Source: an uncultured bacterium
Lineage (GTDB): Bacteria > Desulfobacterota > BSN033 > UBA1163
NCBI GenBank assembly: GCA_938002255.1
Contig: CALLAL010000030.1
Coordinates: forward strand, 1-63,395
DNA: 63,395 nt
Reading direction: 5' to 3'
Shown here piece by piece: positions 42,861 through 50,852 of the stretch. A program made the position numbers and the translations under genes. Position 1 is the stretch's first letter; every line of letters starts with the position of its first letter. Below the pieces are notes generated by a model. That model was not told where the DNA came from, ran no database searches, and was given only the letters and a program-made list of their open reading frames with translations.

Positions 42861-44183
42861 TCAATCAAAATATTCTTTAATCTCCTTATAGCGACTGGGA
42901 TCCCGGAGTCGTTCGAGGGCTTTGGCTTCGATCTGCCGGATCCTCTCGCGGCTGAGTCCGAATTGCCTTCCGATCTCCTCAAGGGTGCATTCCCCGTCTT
43001 CTCCAATTCCGAAGCGAAGCCTAAGTATCTTTTCCTCCCTTGGTGAAAGTCCAGAAAGGAGTTTGCTGATTTGATGAACCAGGTCTTTCTCCAATAAAGA
43101 GTCAGCAGGAGAGAGACTCTTCTCATCAGGGATAAGATCTTCAAGGGTACTATCTTCTTCACCGATGGGCATATCAAGAGAGATCGGTTCCTCGATGAGG
43201 TTTAGGATTTTCTCTACATCATTCAGAGGGATACCGCTATCCTTGGACAATTCCTGGGAAGTGGGTTCCCGACCTAATCTCTTAACCTGATCTTTAAATG
43301 ATTTCATCATTTTACCTTTAATTTCAAAGAGATAGTTCGGTATACGTATCGTTCTTGACTTCTCAGCAAAAGCCCTTAAAATAGCCGCTCGGATCCACCA
43401 GGAGGCATAGGTGCTAAATTTATAACCTTTGGTATAGTCAAACTTGGCCATTGCTTGCATTAGACCAAGATTCCCTTCTTGGATAAGGTCGAGAAAAGAG
43501 AGACCCCGGTTTGCATATCTTTTCGCAATACTGACTACTAAACGGAGATTGGCCTGAATTAATGCATTTTTGGCCTCCTGGGTTTCAAGGATGGCTCGCT
43601 GATGTCTGTTCAGCATCTCCTTGTATTTCTTGCTTTTTTCCCTTCTCTCAGAGAGGGACATCTTCGCCTTTTTCCCATTCTTACCTTTAGTTTTTTGGCT
43701 ATGCCGGCTACTCCCATTCTTTTTTTTGCCATTCTTCTGATCAGTTTGTGAAGAGAGTTGAGCCTTCAGGCGGTTAGCTTTTGCCTCAAGATCTTTAATT
43801 AATTCTTCTCCTTCTTTTATCCTCTTTGCGAGATCCACTTCTTGTTCAGGTGTTAAAAGTGAAATCTTTTCAAGGCTTTTTAGATATTCGAGAGTGATAT
43901 CATGAGGATAAAAGTATGGTTCATCCTGCTGGAGGTTTTGTTCAGTTTGTACCTCTTCATGGTCATCAATGATAACTTCTTCTCCTGCCTGGAGCTCGAA
44001 TTCGTCGAGGGTTGTTTCATCCAAATCACCCGTATGAAGGATAGCAGGATCGATGATAGGGTTTGCCGATATTGTTTCTTCGAGCATAGATGGATGGGTA
44101 GTTTCCTCGGTTGCGAGCTGTCCCGACAGGCTCAATTCCTCTCTCTTTTTTCCGTTTTGCCTGCCCTGCCTCAATTTAATCAA
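42861..44183 (-). CDS. RNA polymerase sigma-70 family factor
   Basis: Up to 440 residues. Region 1.2 (DITLEYLKSLEKISLLTPEQEVDLAKRI), region 2 (LVVSIAKRYANRGLSFLDLIQEGNLGLMQAMAKFDY and FSTYASWWIRAAILRAF), region 3, and region 4 (CTLEEIGRQFGLSRERIRQIEAKALERL) are complete. The region 2.4 sequence differs from primary sigma, so it is probably a group-2/RpoS-like factor. A Lys-rich insert of about 60 residues separates regions 1.2 and 2.1. The acidic N-terminus is unusual. Start is TTG, at 44183 or at 44174 (the latter ten bases after AAGGAG). Confidence 0.9.
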   Translation of the reverse strand: MIKLRQGRQNGKKREELSLSGQLATEETTHPSMLEETISANPIIDPAILHTGDLDETTLDEFELQAGEEVIIDDHEEVQTEQNLQQDEPYFYPHDITLEYLKSLEKISLLTPEQEVDLAKRIKEGEELIKDLEAKANRLKAQLSSQTDQKNGKKKNGSSRHSQKTKGKNGKKAKMSLSERREKSKKYKEMLNRHQRAILETQEAKNALIQANLRLVVSIAKRYANRGLSFLDLIQEGNLGLMQAMAKFDYTKGYKFSTYASWWIRAAILRAFAEKSRTIRIPNYLFEIKGKMMKSFKDQVKRLGREPTSQELSKDSGIPLNDVEKILNLIEEPISLDMPIGEEDSTLEDLIPDEKSLSPADSLLEKDLVHQISKLLSGLSPREEKILRLRFGIGEDGECTLEEIGRQFGLSRERIRQIEAKALERLRDPSRYKEIKEYFD

Positions 44184-44630
44184 ACTCCTTTCTTTTTGTA
44201 TAATAAAAAAAACCCCTTCCAGAGAACTAAACTGTGGAAAGGGAGAACCACCCGAATGATCTTAACTTACCTATTTTTATTATTAGTATTTTATTAAAAA
44301 AATTATATATTAAACACCCAAAACAGGTGATTCATCCATCCTTAGTTCTAATATATTCAAAAGAGAGGCATTTGTCAAGAAATATTTATTTTAAAAATTA
44401 TTTAATATAATCAAATAGTTATAAAATTTTTTATCAAATCTCTAATTTCATATAGGATTTGTTGTATAATTTTTAATAATATGAAGAAAGTAATTTTAAA
44501 GCCAATATGACAAAAAATGGAAGGGTTGACTTTCACAGGACCCTTCTTTTATATTGAGTAAAATTATTTCTAGATTTGATAGTCATATACCATTTTGTCA
44601 AATAAAAAACTGATAAGTGAGTAATATTAA
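44184..44630. other. AT-rich intergenic region between divergent sigma-factor and PHP genes
   Basis: About 450 bases of low-GC sequence. It holds the leader hairpin at 44205-44243 and presumably divergent promoters. No ORF, repeat or RNA gene is recognisable. Confidence 0.5.
44205..44243 (-). terminator. Terminator-like hairpin in the leader of the sigma-factor gene
   Basis: On the minus strand CCCTTTCCA pairs with TGGAAGGGG (one mismatch) and is followed by eight T, just 22 bases before the translation start. No gene lies upstream on that strand for over 380 bases, so it probably acts as a transcription attenuator. Confidence 0.65.
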
Positions 44631-45482
44631 ATGGGATATGTTGATCTCCACCTCCATACAACAGCGTCAGATGGGGTAAAAACGCCTTCAGAAATGGTAA
44701 GATATGCAAAATATAAAGGGCTCCAAGCCATTGCGATTACTGACCATGATACGATCGAAGGGTTAGGGGAAGGTTTGGCAGAAGGGGAGAGGATAGGATT
44801 TGAGGTGATACCAGGTATAGAAATTAGCGCTGAACATTCCCCCGGCTCCATGCATCTACTCGGATATTTTATAGACACCAGTGATTCTCTCCTTAATGAG
44901 CGATTGAAGTACCTTCAGAAGGCAAGGGAGGAAAGAAATCCCAGAATGGTAGAAAAATTGAATCAATTAGGGGTTCATATTACGTATGAGGAAGTCCTAA
45001 AAGTTTCAGGAGGGGGGCAGGTCGGACGCCCCCATTTTGCCCAAGTTTTAATTGAAAAGAAGTATGTGAAGAATTTCCAGGAGGCTTTTGACCGATATCT
45101 AAAGAAAGGAGCTCCTGCCTATGTGGATAAACTAAGATTCACTCCGGCAGAAGCCATTCGTTTTATTCAAGAGGCAAGAGGGGTTGCTGTATTAGGCCAT
45201 CCCAATACCCTTGGGTTAAATGGATACGGGGAACTCGAGAGGCTCATCGCTGATCTGATTAAGGTGGGCTTAAAGGGAATCGAGGTGTTCTACCCGGAGC
45301 ATTCCGCTTCAGAAATTGCCCAATATAAAGGACTTGCTGAAAGATACGGTCTCGTCACAACCGGTGGGACCGATTATCACGGGTTAGAGAAAGAGGGTTT
45401 AGATGTTGGTGTGGGAAAGGGAGATATGAAGCTTCCCTATTCCATTGTAGAAACACTTAAAACGGTTCGAAACCAGTCTTAA
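44631..45482 (+). CDS. PHP-domain phosphoesterase (YciV/RNase AM-like)
   Basis: 283 residues with the PHP metal motifs HLHTTASDG, ITDHDT, EISAEH, GHPN and GTDYHG. The family includes 3',5'-nucleoside bisphosphate phosphatase / RNase AM. No polymerase domain is attached. Full length for the family. Confidence 0.9.
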   Translation: MGYVDLHLHTTASDGVKTPSEMVRYAKYKGLQAIAITDHDTIEGLGEGLAEGERIGFEVIPGIEISAEHSPGSMHLLGYFIDTSDSLLNERLKYLQKAREERNPRMVEKLNQLGVHITYEEVLKVSGGGQVGRPHFAQVLIEKKYVKNFQEAFDRYLKKGAPAYVDKLRFTPAEAIRFIQEARGVAVLGHPNTLGLNGYGELERLIADLIKVGLKGIEVFYPEHSASEIAQYKGLAERYGLVTTGGTDYHGLEKEGLDVGVGKGDMKLPYSIVETLKTVRNQS

Positions 45483-45503
45483 ATATCATTGGAGGGATAC
45501 ATT

Positions 45504-45920
45504 TTGGTTGTTGTTCTTTTATTAATCATAACGGCTCTCTTATGGGGAGCAACCCCTATTCTTGAAAAGATGGGTTTGGCGAGAGTCGATCCACTCGTTG
45601 GGGTGACGATCCGAAGTACCATTGTCACGGCAGGTCTTTTAATCCTTACATTTGCTTTGGGAAAGGGCAGGGAGTTAGTTTCGCTGGATGGCAGAAGCGT
45701 CCTGCTTTTTGGCGTAAGTGGCATGATGGCAGGTCTTCTTGGGATGTGGGCTTATTACGCAGCACTCAAACTGGAGGCTACCTCTAAAATCGTTCCCATC
45801 GCAGCCTGTTACCCACTGGTCACCGCTATGCTCAGCGCTCTCATTCTTCATGAAGGATTCAGTTTTTCAAGACTCCTCGGAACGGCCTTAATCGTCTCAG
45901 GAATTTGGCTGGTCAAATGA
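45504..45920 (+). CDS. Single-domain EamA/DMT-superfamily transporter-like protein
   Basis: 138 residues from a TTG at 45504 with GGAGGG seven bases upstream (the in-frame TTG at 45489 is inside the ribosome-binding region). Four to five membrane helices with ALLWGATPILEKMGL at the start and KLEATSKIVPIAACYPLVTAMLSALILHE near the end. Half-size relative to ten-TM DMT proteins, so likely a dimer. Substrate unknown. Confidence 0.85.
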   Translation: MVVVLLLIITALLWGATPILEKMGLARVDPLVGVTIRSTIVTAGLLILTFALGKGRELVSLDGRSVLLFGVSGMMAGLLGMWAYYAALKLEATSKIVPIAACYPLVTAMLSALILHEGFSFSRLLGTALIVSGIWLVK

Positions 45921-45976
45921 TCAAATAACACATAACCGTTGCTATCACATTACCATTTAAAAAACAGGAGAAAGGA

Positions 45977-46081
45977 ATGAAAAGGCGAAATAAGACTAAT
46001 CGATTGAAAGCAGCATTAAAGAGAAAGAATGTCAGGAGTTGCTTAAGAAAATCAAAGGGTGAGAGGAAGTATCCCTCCTAA
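45977..46081 (+). CDS. Very small, highly basic protein (34 aa)
   Basis: ATG at 45977 follows AGGAG at good spacing and opens a 34-codon frame with about 15 Lys/Arg and one Cys. Composition resembles small nucleic-acid-binding or ribosome-associated peptides. I recognise no family. The strong ribosome-binding site supports translation, but size limits confidence. Confidence 0.45.
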   Translation: MKRRNKTNRLKAALKRKNVRSCLRKSKGERKYPS

Positions 46082-46193
46082 TTTAGAATATCATCTCATG
46101 GTCTCTTGATCGATCTTTCCTGATTGACAATCGACCTCTTTTCTTTTACCCTTTGGAATTTTCTTTTAAACAAAATTCTAACTACTTCTCTGT

Positions 46194-47489
46194 ATGAAGC
46201 GTTTTGAGTCCCCAAGCTTAATCTTTTCCGATTCAGAGGGCAAGATCTTCGATCATCCCCATCTTAAAGTGGCAGGTAGATCCGGGGAACGATTCGTCCA
46301 GCCCGACCCTTCAGAATATGTTCCTCTTCCCAGAGGAAGTCAACTTTTTACCCTACCCGGAAGAATCCCTGTTGGCTGGGATGAAGATTCAGAGACTTTC
46401 AGAGCGGTCTCCAAAATAAAATATGGCAGGAGAAACCTTCTGTGTCATGCGGTGTCAGCCTTTCTCCCTCCCGGCTATGTTCGTACTCTCCTTCCGGCAA
46501 CCCGACTCAGAGCAAAAGCTCCTATCTTACCTTTATGGGCTTATAGTTCTGTGGGCTGGAAAGATGGGAAGTTTTGGGCAACAGGAATTCGAGTTGATCT
46601 TAACCCGCACTGGGATCCTAAATACTTTGGTGATGACAACCTTTTGAAAAAAAAAGTTCATCTTATCCTGAAAAAAAAATTTCAAAATCGGCTGCTTGTT
46701 CAGCTCAGCCGATGTGCCTTGGAATATCACTGTTTTGCGGCAAAGAATGTCTTTTTAAAGAGATGGGAGTGCCCACTTCCCACCTCTCCCTCGTGTAATG
46801 CTTCTTGCCTTGGGTGTATCTCCCTTCAACCCTCAGAATGTTGTCCGGCATCGATGGAAAGAATTGACTTTGTTCCTACTCCTGAGGAGATTGCAGAGAT
46901 TGCTGTGCCACATCTGAAGGAGGCAGAGGATGCGATCGTCAGCTTTGGCCAGGGATGCGAGGGAGAACCCCTGATGCAATGGCAACTTCTTGAAAAGGCG
47001 ATCCGAACATTTCGGGGGGAAACAGATCGGGGGACGATCCATCTCAATACCAATGGAAGCCTTCCTCAAAAGATTCGAAGATTGTGTGAGGCAGGCCTTG
47101 ATAGCCTCCGGGTTACGCTGAATAGTCCTCATGCAACATATTATACTCGCTACCATCAACCCAAAGGCTATAGATTTGAAGAGGTCGTAAAAACCTTGAT
47201 CATTGCCAAAGAACAGGAAATCTATACATCGATCAACCTCCTCGTCTTTCCAGGATTTACGGACAGAGAGAGAGAGATCGAAGGGCTGATCAGGTTGATT
47301 CGTAAGACAAAGATCGATCTCATTCAAATGCGTAATCTAAATATTGATCCGGATCTTTATCTCAGAGAGATGGGAGGAGGGGAAGGAGTGGGGATTCCCA
47401 GGATGATGGAAATTCTTAAAAGGGAATTTCCCCAACTTCAGTTTGGTTATTTTAACAGAACCAAGGAAAGATTCTATTCTCATGATTGA
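46194..47489 (+). CDS. Radical SAM protein
   Basis: 431 residues. An unusual approximately 200-residue N-terminal part precedes the radical SAM cluster motif CNASCLGC, followed by C-PSECCP and SAM-binding segments (IVSFGQGCEGEPL, GTIHLNTNGSLP). The N-terminal part has several conserved-looking Cys/Trp but I do not know its family. The start lacks a clear ribosome-binding site. Overlap with the AzlC gene suggests co-transcription. Reaction unknown. Confidence 0.82.
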   Translation: MKRFESPSLIFSDSEGKIFDHPHLKVAGRSGERFVQPDPSEYVPLPRGSQLFTLPGRIPVGWDEDSETFRAVSKIKYGRRNLLCHAVSAFLPPGYVRTLLPATRLRAKAPILPLWAYSSVGWKDGKFWATGIRVDLNPHWDPKYFGDDNLLKKKVHLILKKKFQNRLLVQLSRCALEYHCFAAKNVFLKRWECPLPTSPSCNASCLGCISLQPSECCPASMERIDFVPTPEEIAEIAVPHLKEAEDAIVSFGQGCEGEPLMQWQLLEKAIRTFRGETDRGTIHLNTNGSLPQKIRRLCEAGLDSLRVTLNSPHATYYTRYHQPKGYRFEEVVKTLIIAKEQEIYTSINLLVFPGFTDREREIEGLIRLIRKTKIDLIQMRNLNIDPDLYLREMGGGEGVGIPRMMEILKREFPQLQFGYFNRTKERFYSHD

Positions 47490-48195
47490 TTACCCATTTA
47501 AAGAGGGAGCCAGAACCGCCCTTCCGATTGTTTTCGGATATCTTCCCGTTGGAATGGCCTTCGGTGTTTTGGCACGGAAGGCAGGACTGAGCACCTTCGA
47601 GGCAGGAGGGATGAGCCTTCTCGTCTATGCAGGAGCCAGTCAGTTCATCGCCGTTGAGATGATTTCAAGAGGAGCCCTCTGGCTTCCAATTGTGCTGACG
47701 ACCTTTTTCCTCAACCTCAGACACCTCCTGATGAGTTCGTCCCTCTCACTTTATTTCAATGAAAGCCGTTTCAGGATTCTTGGCCTTCTCTCCGCCCAGT
47801 TGACAGACGAATCTTTTGCTGTGGCGATGTCTGATTCATCGAAAATTGTAAACCGGCCTACCTATCTTTTAGGACTACAGATGACTGCCCAATTGGCCTG
47901 GATTGGAGGCACTGTGGGCGGTACCTTATTTGGAGGAATGATCGATCATCAATCTTATGGGATACCTTTCGCTCTCCCATCGCTTTTTATCTGCCTTCTC
48001 CTTCTCCAGATTCGAAAGGCCCATCACCTTTATCTCACGGCCATCGCAGGAATCCTTTCGATTTTTTTTAAGTGGGTATTTCCAGGAAGCTGGTACATCA
48101 TCCTGACAGCTTTATTCGCTTCGGGAATTGGAATGTTGATTCATCCCAAAACCTCTCAAGAAGGAGAGGGTAAGGAGCAGAAAAGTGAGACTTGA
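47482..48195 (+). CDS. azlC: AzlC-type branched-chain amino acid exporter, large subunit
   Basis: 237 residues from the ATG at 47482 (frame open to 47443). Signature GYLPVGMAFGVLARKAGLS and GASQFIAVEMI; several membrane helices. With AzlD it exports branched-chain amino acids or similar compounds. The start overlaps the stop of the radical SAM gene. Confidence 0.9.
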   Translation: MIDYPFKEGARTALPIVFGYLPVGMAFGVLARKAGLSTFEAGGMSLLVYAGASQFIAVEMISRGALWLPIVLTTFFLNLRHLLMSSSLSLYFNESRFRILGLLSAQLTDESFAVAMSDSSKIVNRPTYLLGLQMTAQLAWIGGTVGGTLFGGMIDHQSYGIPFALPSLFICLLLLQIRKAHHLYLTAIAGILSIFFKWVFPGSWYIILTALFASGIGMLIHPKTSQEGEGKEQKSET

Positions 48196-48502
48196 AATCT
48201 TCCTCCTTATCCTTGGGATGGGTCTGGTCACTTTCCTTCCCCGGTTCCTTCCGATGGCCCTGCTGAGCCGTTGGGTGATTCCAGAAAGGATGAAAATGGG
48301 GCTGGAAGGCTTCCCTATCTCGATTTTAAGCGCCATCGTCTTTCCCATTCTTTTCTTCGACGGAGAAGGGAAAATGGGAATTCAACTTCCATACCTTATT
48401 TCTGCTATTCCGGTTTTTTTCTTTGCCTGGAAAGTCAAGAGCCTCTGGGGGTCCGTCATCCTGGGAATGATAGTTTATGGGGGGCTGGGGTATGTCTTTT
48501 AA
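48185..48502 (+). CDS. azlD: AzlD-type branched-chain amino acid exporter, small subunit
   Basis: 105 residues beginning with GTG (AAGGAG seven bases upstream). Three to four membrane helices with the family motif GLVTFLPRFLPM near the start. Overlaps azlC by 11 bases, the usual arrangement of the two-subunit exporter. Confidence 0.9.
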   Translation: MRLEIFLLILGMGLVTFLPRFLPMALLSRWVIPERMKMGLEGFPISILSAIVFPILFFDGEGKMGIQLPYLISAIPVFFFAWKVKSLWGSVILGMIVYGGLGYVF

Positions 48503-48574
48503 GACGCAAAGGGCATAGCGCAAAGCGCATAAAGTAAAAAGATTTACTAAAGTTTAACGCCGTGTCTTAGGAAC

Positions 48575-49150
48575 TTAAAGTTTTTCTGCGATCAGACTGG
48601 CAACGGCTTTCCTCCTTCCTCCTTCCTTAAAGATTCCTTCACGGTAGAAGAGGATTCGGAAGTCTTTAAAAAGCCGGAGGAGTTCATTGGGTTTTAAGAA
48701 ATACCGTGCCCGTTTTGGGCCTTCGACACCGATCTGTCTCTGTTCGAGAATATAGGTCTCGAAGATCACCCTGCCCCCTGTTTTGAGTCCCCTTTTTATC
48801 TTCGGAACGAGGCTTCTCATGAGAAAATAGAAGTCAATGATCAGATCATATTTCTCCTTCTCGATTCGATAGGTTTTCAAATCAGCATAAACCGTATGGA
48901 TTTTTACCCCTTTCTCTCTTGCGAGGGCTTTGGTTTTTTTTAGACCAGCCCTGGATATGTCCACTGCATCAACCTTAAATCCTTTCTGAGCCAAAAAGAC
49001 TGCATTCCTTCCTTCCCCTGAGGCAAGGTCAAGGGCTTTCCCTTTGGGCAGTAGCCGGATATATTTTTTTAAAAAAGGATTAGGCTCTTTACCAAAGGTG
49101 AAATCTTTTTCCTTAAACCTCTCGTCCCACCGCTTCTGATTTGATTTCAT
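48575..49150 (-). CDS. Class I SAM-dependent methyltransferase (TehB-like)
   Basis: 191 residues from the ATG at 49150 (GGAGGAAG upstream; an ATG at 49162 is also in frame). Motif I ALDLASGEGRNAVFLAQKG and motif II VDAVDIS are clear; RWDERFKEKDFTFGKEPNPFL at the start is typical of TehB/thiopurine-type methyltransferases. Substrate unknown, possibly tellurite or a metabolite. Confidence 0.87.
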   Translation of the reverse strand: MKSNQKRWDERFKEKDFTFGKEPNPFLKKYIRLLPKGKALDLASGEGRNAVFLAQKGFKVDAVDISRAGLKKTKALAREKGVKIHTVYADLKTYRIEKEKYDLIIDFYFLMRSLVPKIKRGLKTGGRVIFETYILEQRQIGVEGPKRARYFLKPNELLRLFKDFRILFYREGIFKEGGRRKAVASLIAEKL

Positions 49151-49162
49151 TTCTTCCTCCAT

Positions 49163-49684
49163 TTTAACCTTACCATTCGATCATTTTGGGGTCAACTCCT
49201 TGAGGTTACCCTTAGACACTGGAGAGATTAATGGGAAAAGTGGATGAGGGTATAGATAATCCTCTATACTGAGACCCTTGTGAATTGAACACGCCAAGAG
49301 TGCAGAAGTATCGGAGCCTTAGCTACTGATGGGAACAGATGTCTTTGTTTTAATTCTTGAGACTGTGGCGATCTACCTTCTGGTCCTCTATGCCACTCTC
49401 TTCTCTCTTCGTTCTGCTGCAATAAGATATGATCCAATAATTAGTATAAATTCAAAACATTAGGGACAAAATATAGACATAAGCTTAACTGTTTAATATA
49501 ATAATATTTCTACCTGTATTTTTTTGTTATTCCTTCATCTCATTGTCATTTTTTAAACAAAATTTAATAATTATTCACAGGCTTTTGGAAAATTGATATT
49601 TTAAAAAGGGTTTTTTTAAAAAATTTTATTAATAATTTAAAACAGTTAGGTTTATAATATATATAAATTGTATATAGATAACCA
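49163..49684. other. AT-rich gap with no clear gene
   Basis: The stretch becomes very AT-rich after 49440. It holds one 44-codon hydrophobic frame at 49329-49463 (one predicted membrane helix, no ribosome-binding site), which may be a gene fragment, and a low-complexity minus-strand frame that I regard as chance. Confidence 0.45.
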
Positions 49685-49700
49685 TGGTATAAATATTGCT
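49685..49700 (+). promoter_or_regulatory. Sigma-54-type promoter for the lipoprotein gene
   Basis: TGGTATAAATATTGCT has -24 GG and -12 TTGCT with correct spacing and tolerated substitutions (TGGYRYR-N4-TTGCW). Predicted start of transcription is near 49712, about 45 bases before the ATG, which has AAGGAGG. Confidence 0.6.
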
Positions 49701-49757
49701 TTTTATATAACTTTAAAAATATAAAGATGAGTTCTATGCTTTCCAAGGAGGGGGATT

Positions 49758-50396
49758 ATGGTAAAAAAGGTTTTTTGGATTCTTGTTTTAATTTTTGTTT
49801 TGAGTGGATGTGCTGGCATTCCTGTTCGAGAACCGGTAAAGGAAGATCGCTCTGTTCCTGTGGGTAAAATAGAAGGAAATCAATTTCTGGGAATCCGGTT
49901 TCCATTCAATGTTTCAGCCCCTCCAGGATGGAAAATAGCAACGGAATTTCCGGCCTTTATGGTTGAACTGGGTTATGAGAAAGAGGGGTTGGAAGAGTCT
50001 GAAGTTTTTATTTTTAATCCATCAACTCAATCAAATCTTCAGATAGATCTTACACCAGCGGGGAGATACTCGAAGTTTAGTCAGGAAAAGATGGAAGGGT
50101 TAGTGACTGCAGCCCTGGGGGGATTTATCGAAGAGCTTGAACAAGAGCATGGCAAAGGGATAAAAGTTACCCCCGGGCCTACCGAACCTGTTTCTCTTAA
50201 AGGAGTTCAGTTTGCTGCGAAAAAGTATGCAACCTATACCATTAAAGGGGTTAAAAGGGAACAGGGTTGGATTTATGGTTTCACAGAACCCTATCAACTC
50301 TTTATTCTCTATATGATTTTGGAAAAAGAAGCTGATAAAGATCGGGAGGACATAAAAAGAATTTTAGGGTCTTTTGAGGTGGTTCATACTAAATAA
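49758..50396 (+). CDS. Lipoprotein of unknown function
   Basis: 212 residues with a lipobox LSGC at Cys19 after a hydrophobic signal. The mature part looks like a small alpha/beta domain (FNVSAPPGWKIATEFPAFMVELGYE...), similar in appearance to proteins that sense or buffer envelope stress, but I recognise no family. It is preceded by a sigma-54-type promoter and followed 20 bases later by the zinc-ribbon protein gene. Confidence 0.8.
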   Translation: MVKKVFWILVLIFVLSGCAGIPVREPVKEDRSVPVGKIEGNQFLGIRFPFNVSAPPGWKIATEFPAFMVELGYEKEGLEESEVFIFNPSTQSNLQIDLTPAGRYSKFSQEKMEGLVTAALGGFIEELEQEHGKGIKVTPGPTEPVSLKGVQFAAKKYATYTIKGVKREQGWIYGFTEPYQLFILYMILEKEADKDREDIKRILGSFEVVHTK

Positions 50397-50416
50397 CAAA
50401 GAAAGGAGAAATTTAA

Positions 50417-50668
50417 ATGGCAGAACACACTGAAACCAAAGTTTATAAATGTAAATCCTGTGGGATGGTTACCACGGAGAGGGGCCATCTTTGTAGCCCT
50501 CAAGAGATAAAAAAAGCCTATACCTGTGAGTACTGCGGGGTCACCGTAACGAATCCAAGGCATGTCTGTAAACCCAAAGTCGCAAAACTGAATTATGTTT
50601 GCGATGCCTGTGGTCGTGTTGCTGTCTCTCAGGAGGAGTTATGCAAACCGGTGGAAATTAAGAAGTAA
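50417..50668 (+). CDS. Triple zinc-ribbon-repeat small protein
   Basis: 83 residues made of three near-identical units of about 25 residues: (Y)KCKSCGMV...HLCSP, (Y)TCEYCGVT...HVCKP, (Y)VCDACGRV...ELCKP. Each has CxxC plus a third Cys and sometimes His. It is probably a metal-binding protein. AAAGGAG precedes the ATG. Possible operon with the lipoprotein; a terminator follows. Confidence 0.82.
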   Translation: MAEHTETKVYKCKSCGMVTTERGHLCSPQEIKKAYTCEYCGVTVTNPRHVCKPKVAKLNYVCDACGRVAVSQEELCKPVEIKK

Positions 50669-50716
50669 CGTTTAAATTGTCTATCAAATCGTTTTTATTT
50701 ACGGTTCTCCCTTCCC

Positions 50717-50747
50717 CCATCAGTCCTTTGGATTGATGGTTTTTTTT
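50717..50747 (+). terminator. Rho-independent terminator after the zinc-ribbon gene
   Basis: CCATCAGTCC / GGATTGATGG (one G-T pair) with a three-base loop followed by eight T. Confidence 0.9.
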
Positions 50748-50852
50748 ATCATGAGGAATTGAATTTTAGTAAAAGATTGATTAATTAAATTACGTCGATG
50801 ATTTCGATGAATTAAAAATCATAATGGATTATGCATAAAAAGGGGGGTCATT

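Noticed and set aside
49329-49463. 44-codon hydrophobic frame
   Set aside because: One membrane helix but no ribosome-binding site; kept only as a possible fragment in the intergenic note.
49564-49746. 60-codon minus-strand frame in AT-rich DNA
   Set aside because: Low-complexity Lys/Tyr/Phe/Ile sequence typical of chance frames in AT-rich DNA; it overlaps the promoter of the lipoprotein gene.
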